A stretch of 64,000 nt of DNA from Bradyrhizobium sp. CCGUVB4N (GCF_024199945.1 NZ_JANADP010000001.1:6324001-6388000); one strand, 5' to 3'; shown: positions 25,001 through 33,503, counted from the first letter of the stretch. Notes: generated from the letters alone by a model not told the origin. A program made the numbers and translations.

Positions 25001-26980
25001 ATGTGGGCCTATTTTGAACGTATCCTCGATTCCTCGATGTTTTCACCGCACGGCATCTGCCTGCTGTGGGAGCCCGAGCTGATCTGGCTCCATGTCGTCT
25101 CTGACGCCTGCATCGCGGCGGCCTATTTCTCGATCCCGTTTGCGCTCGCGATCCTCGTCACCAAACGGCGTGACCTCCAGTTCGGCTGGGTCTTTTGGGC
25201 GTTCGCAGCCTTCATCATGGCCTGCGGCCTGACCCATGTGCTGTCGATCTACACGCTGTGGGTGCCGATCTATGGTATCGAGGGCCTGGTCAAGGCGATG
25301 ACCGCCATCGCATCGATCTTCACCGCGGCCGCGCTCTGGCCGCTCCTGCCAAAGATCCTGGCGATCCCCTCCCCGTTCGAGCTGCAGAAGGTCCAGGCCG
25401 CGCTCCAGGAGGAGGAGATCAAGAGCCGGGACGCGACATTGTTGCTCAGACAGGTGGGAGAGGCCCAGCGCGCGATGCGCGAAAGCGTGACGCGTCTCAC
25501 CGCCATCGTCGAGACCGCGGTCGACGGCGTCATCCTGTTCGACGCGCAGGCCCGCATTCTCCTTTTCAATCCCGCGTGCGAACGGCTGTTCGGCTATCGC
25601 GCCCAGGAGGTGATGAATCTCGACATCGGCATGCTGATGTCGAACGACGAGAGGCGCCCAACCACCGGTCATGCGCGGCGTTTCGCAACCGGTGAAGCCA
25701 TCGGCCTGTGCAAGGACGGATCGAGCTTTCCGATGAATTTGTCGGTTGGCCAGGCATGGCAGGACGGCGAGCTGATCTATGTTGGCATCATCCACGATCT
25801 GACCGCGCGCAAGCTGACCGAGCAGCAGCTCCAGCAGGCGCAAAAGATGGAGACGGTCGGCCAGCTCTCCGGCGGCATCGCGCATGACTTCAACAATCTC
25901 CTGACCGTGATCATCGGCAACGCCGAGCATCTCAGCGAGCAGCTGAAGGCGCGGCCCGATCTGCGGCAATTTGCCGACGATATCTGCGAGTCCGGCGAAC
26001 GCGGCGCGGAGCTGACGCAGCGACTGCTGGCATTCAGCCGCCGCCAATTGCTGCAGCCAAAGACGATCGATTGCCGCGAGCTGCTGCAATCCATGCTCAA
26101 GCTGCTCAAGCGCACCTTGCGCGAAAACATCGAGATCAAGACGGCGTTCGGCCCTGGCACCATCCAGGCCTTTGCGGACCGTGCCCAGCTCGAATCCGCC
26201 GTGCTGAACCTGGCGCTCAACGCACAGGATGCGATGCCGTCCGGTGGACATCTGACGCTGAGCACCGAGCTCGCCGCAATCGACGAGGACTATCGTGCCC
26301 TGCACCCGGAAGTGACATCCGGCGCCTACGCGCTGATTTCCGTCACCGACGACGGCGAAGGCATGACGCCCGAAGTGATCGAGCACGCCTTCGAGCCGTT
26401 CTTCACCACCAAGGAGGTCGGCAAGGGTTCAGGGCTGGGACTGAGCATGGTCTACGGCTTCGCAAAGCAATCCGACGGCCATGTCTCGATCTATAGCGAA
26501 CAGGGCCTGGGGACGACGGTCCGGATCTACCTGCCGCGCACCGGCGGCGGACAATCGCCGACCGACGTGCTGGACGGCGAGGACACAGCGCCGCGCGGCC
26601 ACGAGACCATCCTGATTGCCGAGGACGATCCGTTCGTGCGCTCCTCGGTGATCCTCCGGGTGGAGGCGCTCGGCTATCGCGTCGTCGCCGCCGTCAACGG
26701 CCAGGAGGCCCTGCAGCGGCTGCGCGCCGATCCCGGCATCGACATGCTGTTCACCGATATCGTCATGCCCGGCGGGATGAGCGGCTGGGAGCTCGCCGAT
26801 CAGGCCCGGCGGATTCGGCCGGGCCTGCCGGTGCTGTTCACTTCCGGCTATGCGCTGGAGACCCTGGTCGAGCAGGGCCGCGCGCAGGCGGAGGCCGTGG
26901 TCCTGACCAAGCCCTATCGCAAGATCGAGCTCGCCCAGCGGCTCAGGGACGCCTTCGCCGCGGCGACGGCGGCTTCGTAG
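25001..26980 (+). CDS. Hybrid sensor kinase with ethylene-receptor-like N-terminal membrane domain
   Basis: 659 residues from ATG 25001, with GGGAAG ahead. Residues ~25-110 form three membrane helices matching the plant ETR1 sensor domain, including SDACIAAAYFSIP and ACGLTHVLSIYT. Asp35, Tyr42, Cys75 and His79 stand exactly ten residues after the ETR1 positions D25, Y32, C65 and H69, which hold Cu(I) and ethylene. A PAS domain follows (about 165-275, FixL-like wording GVILFDAQARILLFNPACERLFGY), then HisKA with LSGGIAHDFNNLL, HATPase (GKGSGLGLSMVYGF) and a C-terminal receiver with Asp in LFTDIVMPGG. Some kinases of this form signal through their own receiver. No separate regulator is adjacent. 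Ligand identity is inference. Confidence 0.92.
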   Translation: MWAYFERILDSSMFSPHGICLLWEPELIWLHVVSDACIAAAYFSIPFALAILVTKRRDLQFGWVFWAFAAFIMACGLTHVLSIYTLWVPIYGIEGLVKAMTAIASIFTAAALWPLLPKILAIPSPFELQKVQAALQEEEIKSRDATLLLRQVGEAQRAMRESVTRLTAIVETAVDGVILFDAQARILLFNPACERLFGYRAQEVMNLDIGMLMSNDERRPTTGHARRFATGEAIGLCKDGSSFPMNLSVGQAWQDGELIYVGIIHDLTARKLTEQQLQQAQKMETVGQLSGGIAHDFNNLLTVIIGNAEHLSEQLKARPDLRQFADDICESGERGAELTQRLLAFSRRQLLQPKTIDCRELLQSMLKLLKRTLRENIEIKTAFGPGTIQAFADRAQLESAVLNLALNAQDAMPSGGHLTLSTELAAIDEDYRALHPEVTSGAYALISVTDDGEGMTPEVIEHAFEPFFTTKEVGKGSGLGLSMVYGFAKQSDGHVSIYSEQGLGTTVRIYLPRTGGGQSPTDVLDGEDTAPRGHETILIAEDDPFVRSSVILRVEALGYRVVAAVNGQEALQRLRADPGIDMLFTDIVMPGGMSGWELADQARRIRPGLPVLFTSGYALETLVEQGRAQAEAVVLTKPYRKIELAQRLRDAFAAATAAS

Positions 26981-27077
26981 GGCATCGGACCGTCATATGA
27001 CGGCCTGCAAGTCCGCTTGCTAAATCGGGCTGATTTTGGCCTATTAGCCGGCAAGATATGCCTTCGGAGTGACTGCA

Positions 27078-27323
27078 ATGGTTCCCTTTTTCGTCCAGAT
27101 CAAATGCAAGCTTGGTCAGTCCTATACGGTCGCCAATGCGCTTGCCGAAGCCGAGATCGCCTCCGAGATCTACTCCACGGCCGGCCATTACGATTTGCTG
27201 GTGAAGTTCTATGTCGACAACGACACCGACATCGGCCACTTCATCAACGAGAAGGTGCAGGTGCTGCCCGGCATCCAGGACACGCTCACCATCATCACCT
27301 TCAAGGCGTTCGGCGCCAGCTAG
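27078..27323 (+). CDS. Stand-alone Lrp/AsnC ligand-binding (RAM) domain protein
   Basis: 81 residues from ATG 27078, eight bases after GGAG. The whole protein is the AsnC_trans_reg effector domain (MVPFFVQIKCKLGQ..YSTAGHYDLLVKFYV..INEKVQVLPGIQDTLTIITFKAF). It has no DNA-binding helix-turn-helix. Such stand-alone RAM proteins form rings that bind amino acids and may join with full-length Lrp proteins. It sits between the ethylene-receptor-like kinase and the PqqD-like gene without clear coupling to either. Confidence 0.9.
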   Translation: MVPFFVQIKCKLGQSYTVANALAEAEIASEIYSTAGHYDLLVKFYVDNDTDIGHFINEKVQVLPGIQDTLTIITFKAFGAS

Positions 27324-27427
27324 CAGGCGCAATTGGCGCAAGCGGCGATGTTGCGCAGCCGCTCGCCTGTGCTAGCGTCCGGGCCTTGGAATTGAAGTGA
27401 GTACTGCAAGTCATGGTACGATAAGTC

Positions 27428-27874
27428 ATGGCCCTCACCACGACGGTGCCGCTGCTGATCAGCCAGCAATTCGATAGTGAAGTCGTGTTGGCCAACTATC
27501 AGAATGGCGTCTACTACAACCTCGACGGCAGTGCTGCGCAGATCTGGCTCGGCCTCAAGGTCAACCGAACGGTTGAGGAGATCGGACGCGCGCTGGCTGC
27601 TGCGACTGAAGGAGATGTGACGTCAATCACGCAACAGGTGCAAGCCTTCGTCGACAGCATGCTGGCGGAAGGCCTCATCGCGAACGGTGCCGCCGATGCG
27701 CGCAGTGAGAGCCCCGTTGAGACGTCCATTAGCGCTTGGACACCGGTGCTGTCGAGCGCATTCGTCGCCCCGGAATTCCAGCGCTTCGACAATCTGCGGG
27801 AGCTGCTGTTGATGGATCCCGTGCACGACGCCGGCGAGGAAGGCTGGCCGCTGCGCGAGACCCAAGAGAACTAG
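27428..27874 (+). CDS. PqqD-like peptide-chaperone (RRE) protein with C-terminal tail
   Basis: 148 residues. The first ~90 have the PqqD fold: FDSEVVLANYQNGVYYNLDGSAAQIW, then a helical part ending VDSMLAEGLIA. PqqD-fold domains bind leader peptides for modification enzymes. After a linker, a distinct tail (about 116-148) reads F-V-A-P-E-F-Q-R-F-D-N-L-R-E-L-L-L-M-D-P then V-H-D-x4-G-W-P. That tail looks conserved rather than random. The stop abuts the ATG of the HprK-like gene with no gap, so the two are one unit. No precursor peptide was found beside it. Confidence 0.85.
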   Translation: MALTTTVPLLISQQFDSEVVLANYQNGVYYNLDGSAAQIWLGLKVNRTVEEIGRALAAATEGDVTSITQQVQAFVDSMLAEGLIANGAADARSESPVETSISAWTPVLSSAFVAPEFQRFDNLRELLLMDPVHDAGEEGWPLRETQEN

Positions 27875-28867
27875 ATGAAGGCGAGCGACCTCATCCGGCG
27901 GGAGATCGCGGGGGTCTTCGCCAGGACAACGTCGGAGCCGATCGAGGCGCATGCGCGCTGCGGGCCGTTCGGCTTGCATCTCGGCTTTGCCTCGCAGGAT
28001 TTGGCCCGCATGTTCCTGCCGGCCTATGTCCAGCGCGCGGCCGATGGCGTCGATCTCGAGCTTCGCTTCGTCACAGCAACCGACCATGATCTCTCGGCGC
28101 TGGTGCCGGAAGCTTCCGAAAAACCGCGGCTGCTGATCGAGGACGGCATCTATTCGGTCTGGCAGCCGGCCATCATTCCCGTGCTGTACGCGATCGACCT
28201 GGTGGCGCGGCGCGGCATCGCGTGGTTGCCGAAGGGCGAGGCACCGCCCTGGATCCGCAGCCGGCCCGCGATCTCCCTCATCCACGCCCTGATGCAGGAG
28301 ACACCCTGGTGCGCCGTCCACGCCGCGGCTGTGGGGAATACGACCGGATTCACGCTGCTCGCGGGCGAGGGTCACAGCGGCAAGACCACCGCGGCGCTCG
28401 CCTGCGTCAAGGCCGGCTGGCGCTACGCGGGCGACGACTTTGTCGCGGTCAACAGCGTCACCGGCGCGATCGAGCCGCTGTTCTGCTCCGCGCGGCTGCG
28501 CCCTGCCCTTGTCGACGCGTTTGGCGACCTGATCGGCGACACCACGCCGGTGTCGGATTTCAACGGCGAGCTGCGCCACGAGCTCAGCCTGGCCGGTCTC
28601 GGCGAGCGCCTCGGTGGCGGCAAGCTGCGTGCGCTTTTCATTCCGCGCCGGCGCGGCGCGGCCTCACCCGAATTCACACCTGCGAAGCCATCGGATGCGT
28701 TTCGCGCGCTGCTGCCGACCACGGCCTACGAGCTGCCGGGCTGGCCGAACCAGATCGCGGAGAAGGTGGCGCGGATCGCAGGTCTCGCGCCGGTGTTCTT
28801 TGCCGATACCGGCACCGCGCCTGCCGAGATTCCCGCCGCGTTCGCCGATCAATTGCAAAGACTTTGA
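27875..28867 (+). CDS. HPr kinase-like P-loop protein
   Basis: 330 residues. The N-terminal half (about 1-140) has no motif I recognise. The C-terminal half is like the catalytic domain of HPr kinase/phosphorylase: His in VHAAAVG, Walker A GEGHSGKTT at about 165-173, and acidic GDDFVAV. Such HprK-related proteins recur with PqqD-like and nucleotidyltransferase genes in peptide-modification and capsule-type loci, where they may phosphorylate a peptide or sugar. It is contiguous with the PqqD-like gene and 12 bases before the GT2 gene. True HPr phosphorylation is unlikely without a neighbouring PTS. Confidence 0.82.
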   Translation: MKASDLIRREIAGVFARTTSEPIEAHARCGPFGLHLGFASQDLARMFLPAYVQRAADGVDLELRFVTATDHDLSALVPEASEKPRLLIEDGIYSVWQPAIIPVLYAIDLVARRGIAWLPKGEAPPWIRSRPAISLIHALMQETPWCAVHAAAVGNTTGFTLLAGEGHSGKTTAALACVKAGWRYAGDDFVAVNSVTGAIEPLFCSARLRPALVDAFGDLIGDTTPVSDFNGELRHELSLAGLGERLGGGKLRALFIPRRRGAASPEFTPAKPSDAFRALLPTTAYELPGWPNQIAEKVARIAGLAPVFFADTGTAPAEIPAAFADQLQRL

Positions 28868-28879
28868 GGCCGCACCGAC

Positions 28880-29560
28880 ATGCGTGTCTCCGTCATCATC
28901 GCCGCCTACAATGCCGAGACCTACATCGCCGAGGCGGTCGAGAGCGTGCTCGGCCAGACCGTGCCGCCCGATGAGGTGATCGTCATCGACGACGGCTCGA
29001 CCGACGACACGCGCAATGTGCTCGGCGAATTCGGCGACCGCATCACCGTGCTTGCCCAGAGCAACAACGGCCAGGCCGTCGCCGTCAACAAGGCGCTCGC
29101 GACCGCGCAGGGCGAGCTGATCGGCTTCTGCGACGCCGACGACCTCTGGACGCCGCGCAAGCTCGAATTGCAGCTGGCACTGCTGGACCATCAGGGCGGC
29201 GTCGACGCCGTGTTCGGCAAGGTCGAGCAATTCATCAGTCCCGACGTGCCGGACGCGCAACGCGAGCGCCTCAAGCCCGCGGTCGCGATCATGCCGGGCG
29301 AATTGAAGCAGTGCATGCTGATCCGGCGCGCCGCGCTCGACCGGGCCGGGCCGTTCGACGAGAGCCTGCCCGCGACCTTCTTCATCGCCTGGCTCGGCCG
29401 CGCCAAGCAGAACGGGTTGAGGAGCGCGCATGTCGACGACATCGTGCTGCGCCGCCGGCTGCATCTCGGCAACGGCGGACGCATCAACACGGACGCCCAG
29501 AACCGCGAGACGCTCCTGGCGCTGCGCCAGGCCATCAAGGCCCGGCGCCCGCCGGAGTGA
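28880..29560 (+). CDS. Glycosyltransferase family 2
   Basis: 226 residues with a GT-A fold: VSVIIAAYNAETYIAEAVES at the start, DDGSTDDT nucleotide loop, and the metal-binding DADD in FCDADDLWTP. No membrane helix is apparent. It is the third gene of the PqqD/HprK-like unit, and its last 26 bases overlap the end of the convergent nucleotidyltransferase gene. Sugar donor and acceptor are unknown; transfer to a peptide product would be a new proposal and is not shown by the sequence. Confidence 0.88.
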   Translation: MRVSVIIAAYNAETYIAEAVESVLGQTVPPDEVIVIDDGSTDDTRNVLGEFGDRITVLAQSNNGQAVAVNKALATAQGELIGFCDADDLWTPRKLELQLALLDHQGGVDAVFGKVEQFISPDVPDAQRERLKPAVAIMPGELKQCMLIRRAALDRAGPFDESLPATFFIAWLGRAKQNGLRSAHVDDIVLRRRLHLGNGGRINTDAQNRETLLALRQAIKARRPPE

Positions 29561-31124
29561 ACACCGTCTCGCCGTTCGCCGACACGGATTTCACGAACAG
29601 CCCGAGCAGACGCGGATCGATCGAATGGCCGATGTCGGTCGGGCGCTGGCAATCGAGCATCCGCAGCGCGACGACGATCTTGCGTTGGTGTTCGCCAATG
29701 ACTCTTGCCTGCAGCGCGATTCTGAACGGCATCGGATCGGTGCGCCCCGCCGCCATCTGCTGCACCGATCCGATGCCGGCATAGGCGACGAAGCGGAAAT
29801 TGTCCGTGCCCGGCGGCAGGAACGGCACGACCACGAGCTCCACGGCGACGGGATCGCGGGTCCTGTCGTCGACGGGCATTTCGAGGACGGCGAATGGACG
29901 GTCGGTCCACCGCCCCTCATCCTCCGGAATGGAAAAGCCCTGCCCGAACCAGATGCCGCTCCCGCGCGACGGATACGCCGCGCGCGCGATCTGCTGCCAG
30001 ATCCGCTTCAGGATCGCATCCCGAAACAAGGGAAACTGCACGATGCCCGCATCGAATGCCGCGATCGCCGCGCCGGGCAGCCGCAGCCAGTCCCAGCCCC
30101 GGAACGGCACCTTGAAACGCGCGCGAAGCGCCGAGAAGAAGGCAGCGCCAAAGTGCTGCCACTGCGTGCGCCGCGCGCGCGGCACGGCGCGGATCGAAAT
30201 CTCGATCGACTTCCCCGGCGGCCCGTAGTCCCATAGCTGCTCGACGAGGCGATCCGGCACAAGGGCCGGCATCTCGCGCGCGACGACGTCGAGCAATTGC
30301 GCGGCAAACAGGCTGCCATTGTAGCGCGTCACGATCGCGCGGAAGCGGTCCCAATCGACCCTGGCGCCGGCCTTGCTCTCGAGCACATGGACGATCTCGA
30401 GCGCGCGCGACACCATCTCGTTCTGATCGGCGGGCTCCGGCCGCATCGCCGCGATCGCCAGATGCTCGGCAACGCCGGGGATCAGCACCTCATGGGTCAG
30501 CAGCGTCCCGGTCTCGGCGGTCGCGAACAGCTCTTCAGTAAAGCCTTCGTCGTCGAGCCAGAACAGTGCCCGCCAGTGCAGGTCGATGGCGCGGGCGAAG
30601 CCGGCCCGCGACATCGCCACCGCATGGATGTCGCGATCGAAATCGGCTTCCTGGAACAGCTCGACCCGCATGCCGTGGCTGCGGAAATCGGCCTGCCGCA
30701 GCACCTCGATCGCGCGCGGCGCCTCCGCGCGGCGGACCAGGAGATCGTAATCCCCCGTCATGCGCTTCGCCATGTAGCTCTCGTCGCGCGCGAACAGCGC
30801 GCCGCCCTTGATCAGCAGCGCGGCGATGCCGGCGGCCTTGAGCGCTGCGGACGCCGCGACGACATCGCGCACCCGCGTCGCATTCGACAGCCAGACATGC
30901 TTGACGACGCCGCGCATTTTCCTGGTGTCGGCATCGACGATCCCGGCCATGTCGGCGGTTGCCACAAGCAGCGGCATGGTGCGGTAGACGACCTCGTCGG
31001 CCGCATCGAGCGGCTCCGCGGCGCGCCAGGCCAGATAGGCATCGATTGCAGTCCGGCCCTGTCCGAGCGCTGCGCGAAACAGCGTGAGATGACGTGGGCC
31101 CAGCGCGGCCGGAAGTTTTGGCAC
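29535..31124 (-). CDS. Nucleotidyltransferase-fold protein (NTP_transf_5 type)
   Basis: 529 residues. The motif LLIKGGALFARDE..RMTGDYDLLVRR (about 115-140) gives the GG and DxD pattern of the uncharacterised nucleotidyltransferase family PF14907. The long C-terminal part is mainly alpha and unassigned. Family members are common in capsule, RiPP and lasso-type gene groups together with PqqD and HprK-like proteins, as here. It is convergent with the GT2 gene with a 26-base 3' overlap. Substrate unknown. Confidence 0.85.
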   Translation of the reverse strand: MPKLPAALGPRHLTLFRAALGQGRTAIDAYLAWRAAEPLDAADEVVYRTMPLLVATADMAGIVDADTRKMRGVVKHVWLSNATRVRDVVAASAALKAAGIAALLIKGGALFARDESYMAKRMTGDYDLLVRRAEAPRAIEVLRQADFRSHGMRVELFQEADFDRDIHAVAMSRAGFARAIDLHWRALFWLDDEGFTEELFATAETGTLLTHEVLIPGVAEHLAIAAMRPEPADQNEMVSRALEIVHVLESKAGARVDWDRFRAIVTRYNGSLFAAQLLDVVAREMPALVPDRLVEQLWDYGPPGKSIEISIRAVPRARRTQWQHFGAAFFSALRARFKVPFRGWDWLRLPGAAIAAFDAGIVQFPLFRDAILKRIWQQIARAAYPSRGSGIWFGQGFSIPEDEGRWTDRPFAVLEMPVDDRTRDPVAVELVVVPFLPPGTDNFRFVAYAGIGSVQQMAAGRTDPMPFRIALQARVIGEHQRKIVVALRMLDCQRPTDIGHSIDPRLLGLFVKSVSANGETVFTPAGAGP

Positions 31125-31304
31125 GATCTCAACCGAACGGTTGAGCCGCGGGGCGTGCTTCGTGCGACACGGTCAAATCACACGCCGAAACGATCAGCCA
31201 GAGCTGCACGAAAAACTCACGCCCCATGTGACGCAATTCCAATTCTCAACCCGCGACCGACGATGGGGGCGCAATCACGGCGTGTCAATTGGAAAGGACC
31301 TGCT

Positions 31305-32231
31305 TCAGCCGCCACTCTCCTTGCGTTTGGGCGGCGTCGGTCCGTCGACCGGCGGCAGCGACTTCAGATAGGCGGCCATCGCGGCGCGATCCTCCGGCGT
31401 CAATTGCGCGAGGTTCTTGATCACCGGTCGCATCGCGCCCGATGCGGTGTCGCCCTCGGGCATGTCGCCGGTCTCGAGGAAGTCGGCGATGTCCTTCTCG
31501 CTCCAGCCGCCGATCCCCTTCTGCGTGATGTTCGGCACCCAGCCCTCGCCGTCGGGATTGGGACCGCCGGCGAAGCGCTCGCCGCGGTTGATCCCGCCGA
31601 GGGCGTTGCGCGGACTGTGGCATTCGGCGCAATGGCCAAATCCGTTCACGAGATAAGCCCCGCGATTCCATTGTGCGGACCGCGCGGCATCCGGCTTGAA
31701 CGGCCTGACATCCATGAACAGCAATTTCCAGATGCCGACGTTGCGGCGGATGTTGAAGGGAAACGGCAGATCGTGGTCGCGCACCCGCCCCGCGACCTGC
31801 GGCAGCGTCTTCAGATAGGCAAAGAGATCGCGAACGTCGTCGACTTTCGCAATGTGATACGAGGTGTAGGGAAACGCCGGAAAATAGTGCGTGCCCTCAG
31901 GCGAGATGCCGCGCATCACCGCGTTGACGAAATCGGCCTCGCTCCAGCGGCCGATGCCGTCGGTCGGATCGGGCGAAATATTCGGCACATAGAACGTGCC
32001 GAACGGCGAGCCGAGCGCCAGGCCGCCGCCGAGCCGCAGGCGATCGGGCTGGTTGGGTACGGCGTGGCAGGACGAGCAGCCGCCGGCATTGAACAGCTCC
32101 TGCCCATTGGCGAGATCAGGCCCGCGCGTCGGTGCCGGCAACGCCAAGGCGGTCGGCGCGGTCAGCCACCAATAGACGGCAAGGGCTGCGACGGCGGCGA
32201 TCAGGATGGCAGAAATTGTTCGTCGCAGCAT
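31305..32231 (-). CDS. Membrane-anchored dihaem cytochrome c
   Basis: 308 residues. One N-terminal membrane helix (about 7-30) is followed by two cytochrome c domains with haem motifs CSSCH (about residue 53) and CAECH (about 200). Met ligands are likely in the later segment of each domain. It resembles the cytochrome subunit of periplasmic alcohol, aldehyde or gluconate dehydrogenases, which pass electrons to the respiratory chain. No dehydrogenase gene is adjacent, so its partner is unknown. The upstream 180 bases (31125-31304) on its 3' side hold no gene. Confidence 0.88.
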   Translation of the reverse strand: MLRRTISAILIAAVAALAVYWWLTAPTALALPAPTRGPDLANGQELFNAGGCSSCHAVPNQPDRLRLGGGLALGSPFGTFYVPNISPDPTDGIGRWSEADFVNAVMRGISPEGTHYFPAFPYTSYHIAKVDDVRDLFAYLKTLPQVAGRVRDHDLPFPFNIRRNVGIWKLLFMDVRPFKPDAARSAQWNRGAYLVNGFGHCAECHSPRNALGGINRGERFAGGPNPDGEGWVPNITQKGIGGWSEKDIADFLETGDMPEGDTASGAMRPVIKNLAQLTPEDRAAMAAYLKSLPPVDGPTPPKRKESGG

Positions 32232-32350
32232 TTAGGGATCCCATCAGGCTCTGGCGAATTTACGGATCATCCCGCAGCCGCTCCAGCCACGAATAATTTA
32301 GATGGTTTGAGCGGAATCCGGGAATAAAGTCGGAACCGCACTGTTTGCAA

Positions 32351-32373
32351 GTTGACAGCAATCAGGCGTCAAC
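32351..32373. promoter_or_regulatory. Inverted repeat GTTGAC-N11-GTCAAC
   Basis: Perfect 6-bp arms 13 bases before the CHRD-protein start codon, overlapping the leader next to its AGGGAGAG ribosome site. It may be an operator; no regulator is adjacent. Confidence 0.3.
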
Positions 32374-32385
32374 AGGGAGAGACCC

Positions 32386-32805
32386 ATGAACAAAGCGCTT
32401 TTTGCCACGCTGGCGCTCGGAGCCGCCGTCGCATTCGCCGGCCCGGCCAGCGCGGAGAAACTGAAGGCGACGCTGGACGGCAAGTCCGAAGTCCCCGCCA
32501 ATGCCAGCGCCGGCACGGGCACGGCCGATATCGACTATGACGCCGCCACCAAGAAGCTCTCCTGGAAGGTGACCTACTCCGGGCTCTCCGGCCCCGCCAC
32601 CGCCGCGCATTTCCACGGCCCCGCCGAAGCCGGCAAGAACGCCGGCGTCATGGTGCCGATCCCCGGCATTGCAACGAGCCCCGCCGAAGGCTCGGCGACG
32701 CTGACCGACGCGCAGGCCTCCGATCTGCAGGCCGGCAAGCTCTACGTCAACATTCACACCGCGGCCAACCCGGGCGGCGAAATCCGCGGCCAGGTGACCA
32801 AGTAG
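32386..32805 (+). CDS. CHRD-domain secreted protein
   Basis: 139 residues. Signal peptide about 1-23 (MNKALFATLALGAAVAFAGP..ASA). The rest is one CHRD domain with the marks LDGKSEVPANAS, AAHFHGPA and INIHT-like VNIHTAANPGGEIRGQV. CHRD proteins are beta-rich and secreted; bacterial functions are poorly known. A good AGGGAGAG ribosome site precedes ATG and a terminator follows at 32829. Confidence 0.9.
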   Translation: MNKALFATLALGAAVAFAGPASAEKLKATLDGKSEVPANASAGTGTADIDYDAATKKLSWKVTYSGLSGPATAAHFHGPAEAGKNAGVMVPIPGIATSPAEGSATLTDAQASDLQAGKLYVNIHTAANPGGEIRGQVTK

Positions 32806-32828
32806 ATTTCATAAAGACGTCATCGACG

Positions 32829-32862
32829 AAGGCCGGACGCGAGGAGCGCGTCCGGCCTTTTC
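32829..32862 (+). terminator. Rho-independent terminator after the CHRD gene
   Basis: A 13-bp stem (AAGGCCGGACGCG / CGCGTCCGGCCTT) with a 5-base loop and a T-run. It lies between convergent genes and can serve the methyltransferase side too. Confidence 0.85.
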
Positions 32863-32879
32863 GATTCCGGCGGAGCGCG

Positions 32880-33503
32880 TCAGGCCGGGCGCTTGCGCAC
32901 GGCGACCTGGTGGCTCCTGAGGATCACCTCGGCATCGTCGTGCCAGGCGAGGAATGTGTCCACGGCGGGCGCGACACGCATCCAGTCGGGATTGTCCGGC
33001 TTCCAGGTGTAATCGTCCATCAGCATCACGCCGCCCTCGCGCAACAGACGCCAGGCGCCGAGGCAATCGATCATCACGTCGTCGCGCTGATGGCTGCCGT
33101 CGACATAGATGAAATCGAACATCGCGTTCTCTTCGCGCAACATGCCGAGCGCTTTGATCGAGGTGCCCACGATCTTGCGCAGCCGCGGACCATAGGTGGC
33201 GAGGTTGCGGTCGAAGCGAGCGGCATCGTCGCCATCGAAGAGATCCACGCAGGTGAGCTGCGCTCGCGCGAAGAATTCGAGCCAGAACAGCGCAGACCGC
33301 CCCTCCTTGGAGCCGATCTCGAGCACGCTTGCGGTCGTCTCGCGTATGTCGCCGAACAGCGCGCTCCAGGCAACCGTCCGCGCGGCGACGTAATCGCGCC
33401 GAAATTCCTTGCCCGCAAAGACGTGCGCGTAGGGGTCCTGGGCCCGCGCCAGCGCGATAACCCGCGCGCGAAGCTGCGCCTGTCGGGCGGAGGGATCGCT
33501 CAC
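32880..33503 (-). CDS. Class I SAM-dependent methyltransferase
   Basis: 207 residues. Motif I is VLEIGSKEGRSALFW (about 60-74), the acidic loop is CVDLFDGDD, and FIYVDGSHQRDDV is typical of the Methyltransf_24 group. Such enzymes often act on sugars or small metabolites; no partner gene points to the substrate. ATG at 33503 is used. Confidence 0.87.
   Translation of the reverse strand: MSDPSARQAQLRARVIALARAQDPYAHVFAGKEFRRDYVAARTVAWSALFGDIRETTASVLEIGSKEGRSALFWLEFFARAQLTCVDLFDGDDAARFDRNLATYGPRLRKIVGTSIKALGMLREENAMFDFIYVDGSHQRDDVMIDCLGAWRLLREGGVMLMDDYTWKPDNPDWMRVAPAVDTFLAWHDDAEVILRSHQVAVRKRPA

Noticed and set aside
25490..25830. Haem-binding FixL-type PAS in the ethylene-receptor-like kinase
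   Set aside because: The wording is FixL-like, but the loop that carries the haem ligand in FixL appears shortened and no equivalent His can be assigned with confidence.
27324..27427. Precursor peptide gene upstream of the PqqD-like gene
   Set aside because: The 104-base gap has no frame with a start, ribosome site and Cys/Ser/Thr-rich core; the 31125-31304 gap was also checked without success.
27428..31124. Lasso-peptide gene cluster
   Set aside because: No asparagine synthetase-like cyclase, transglutaminase-like protease or ABC exporter is present; only the PqqD-like and kinase-like parts overlap with that type of locus.
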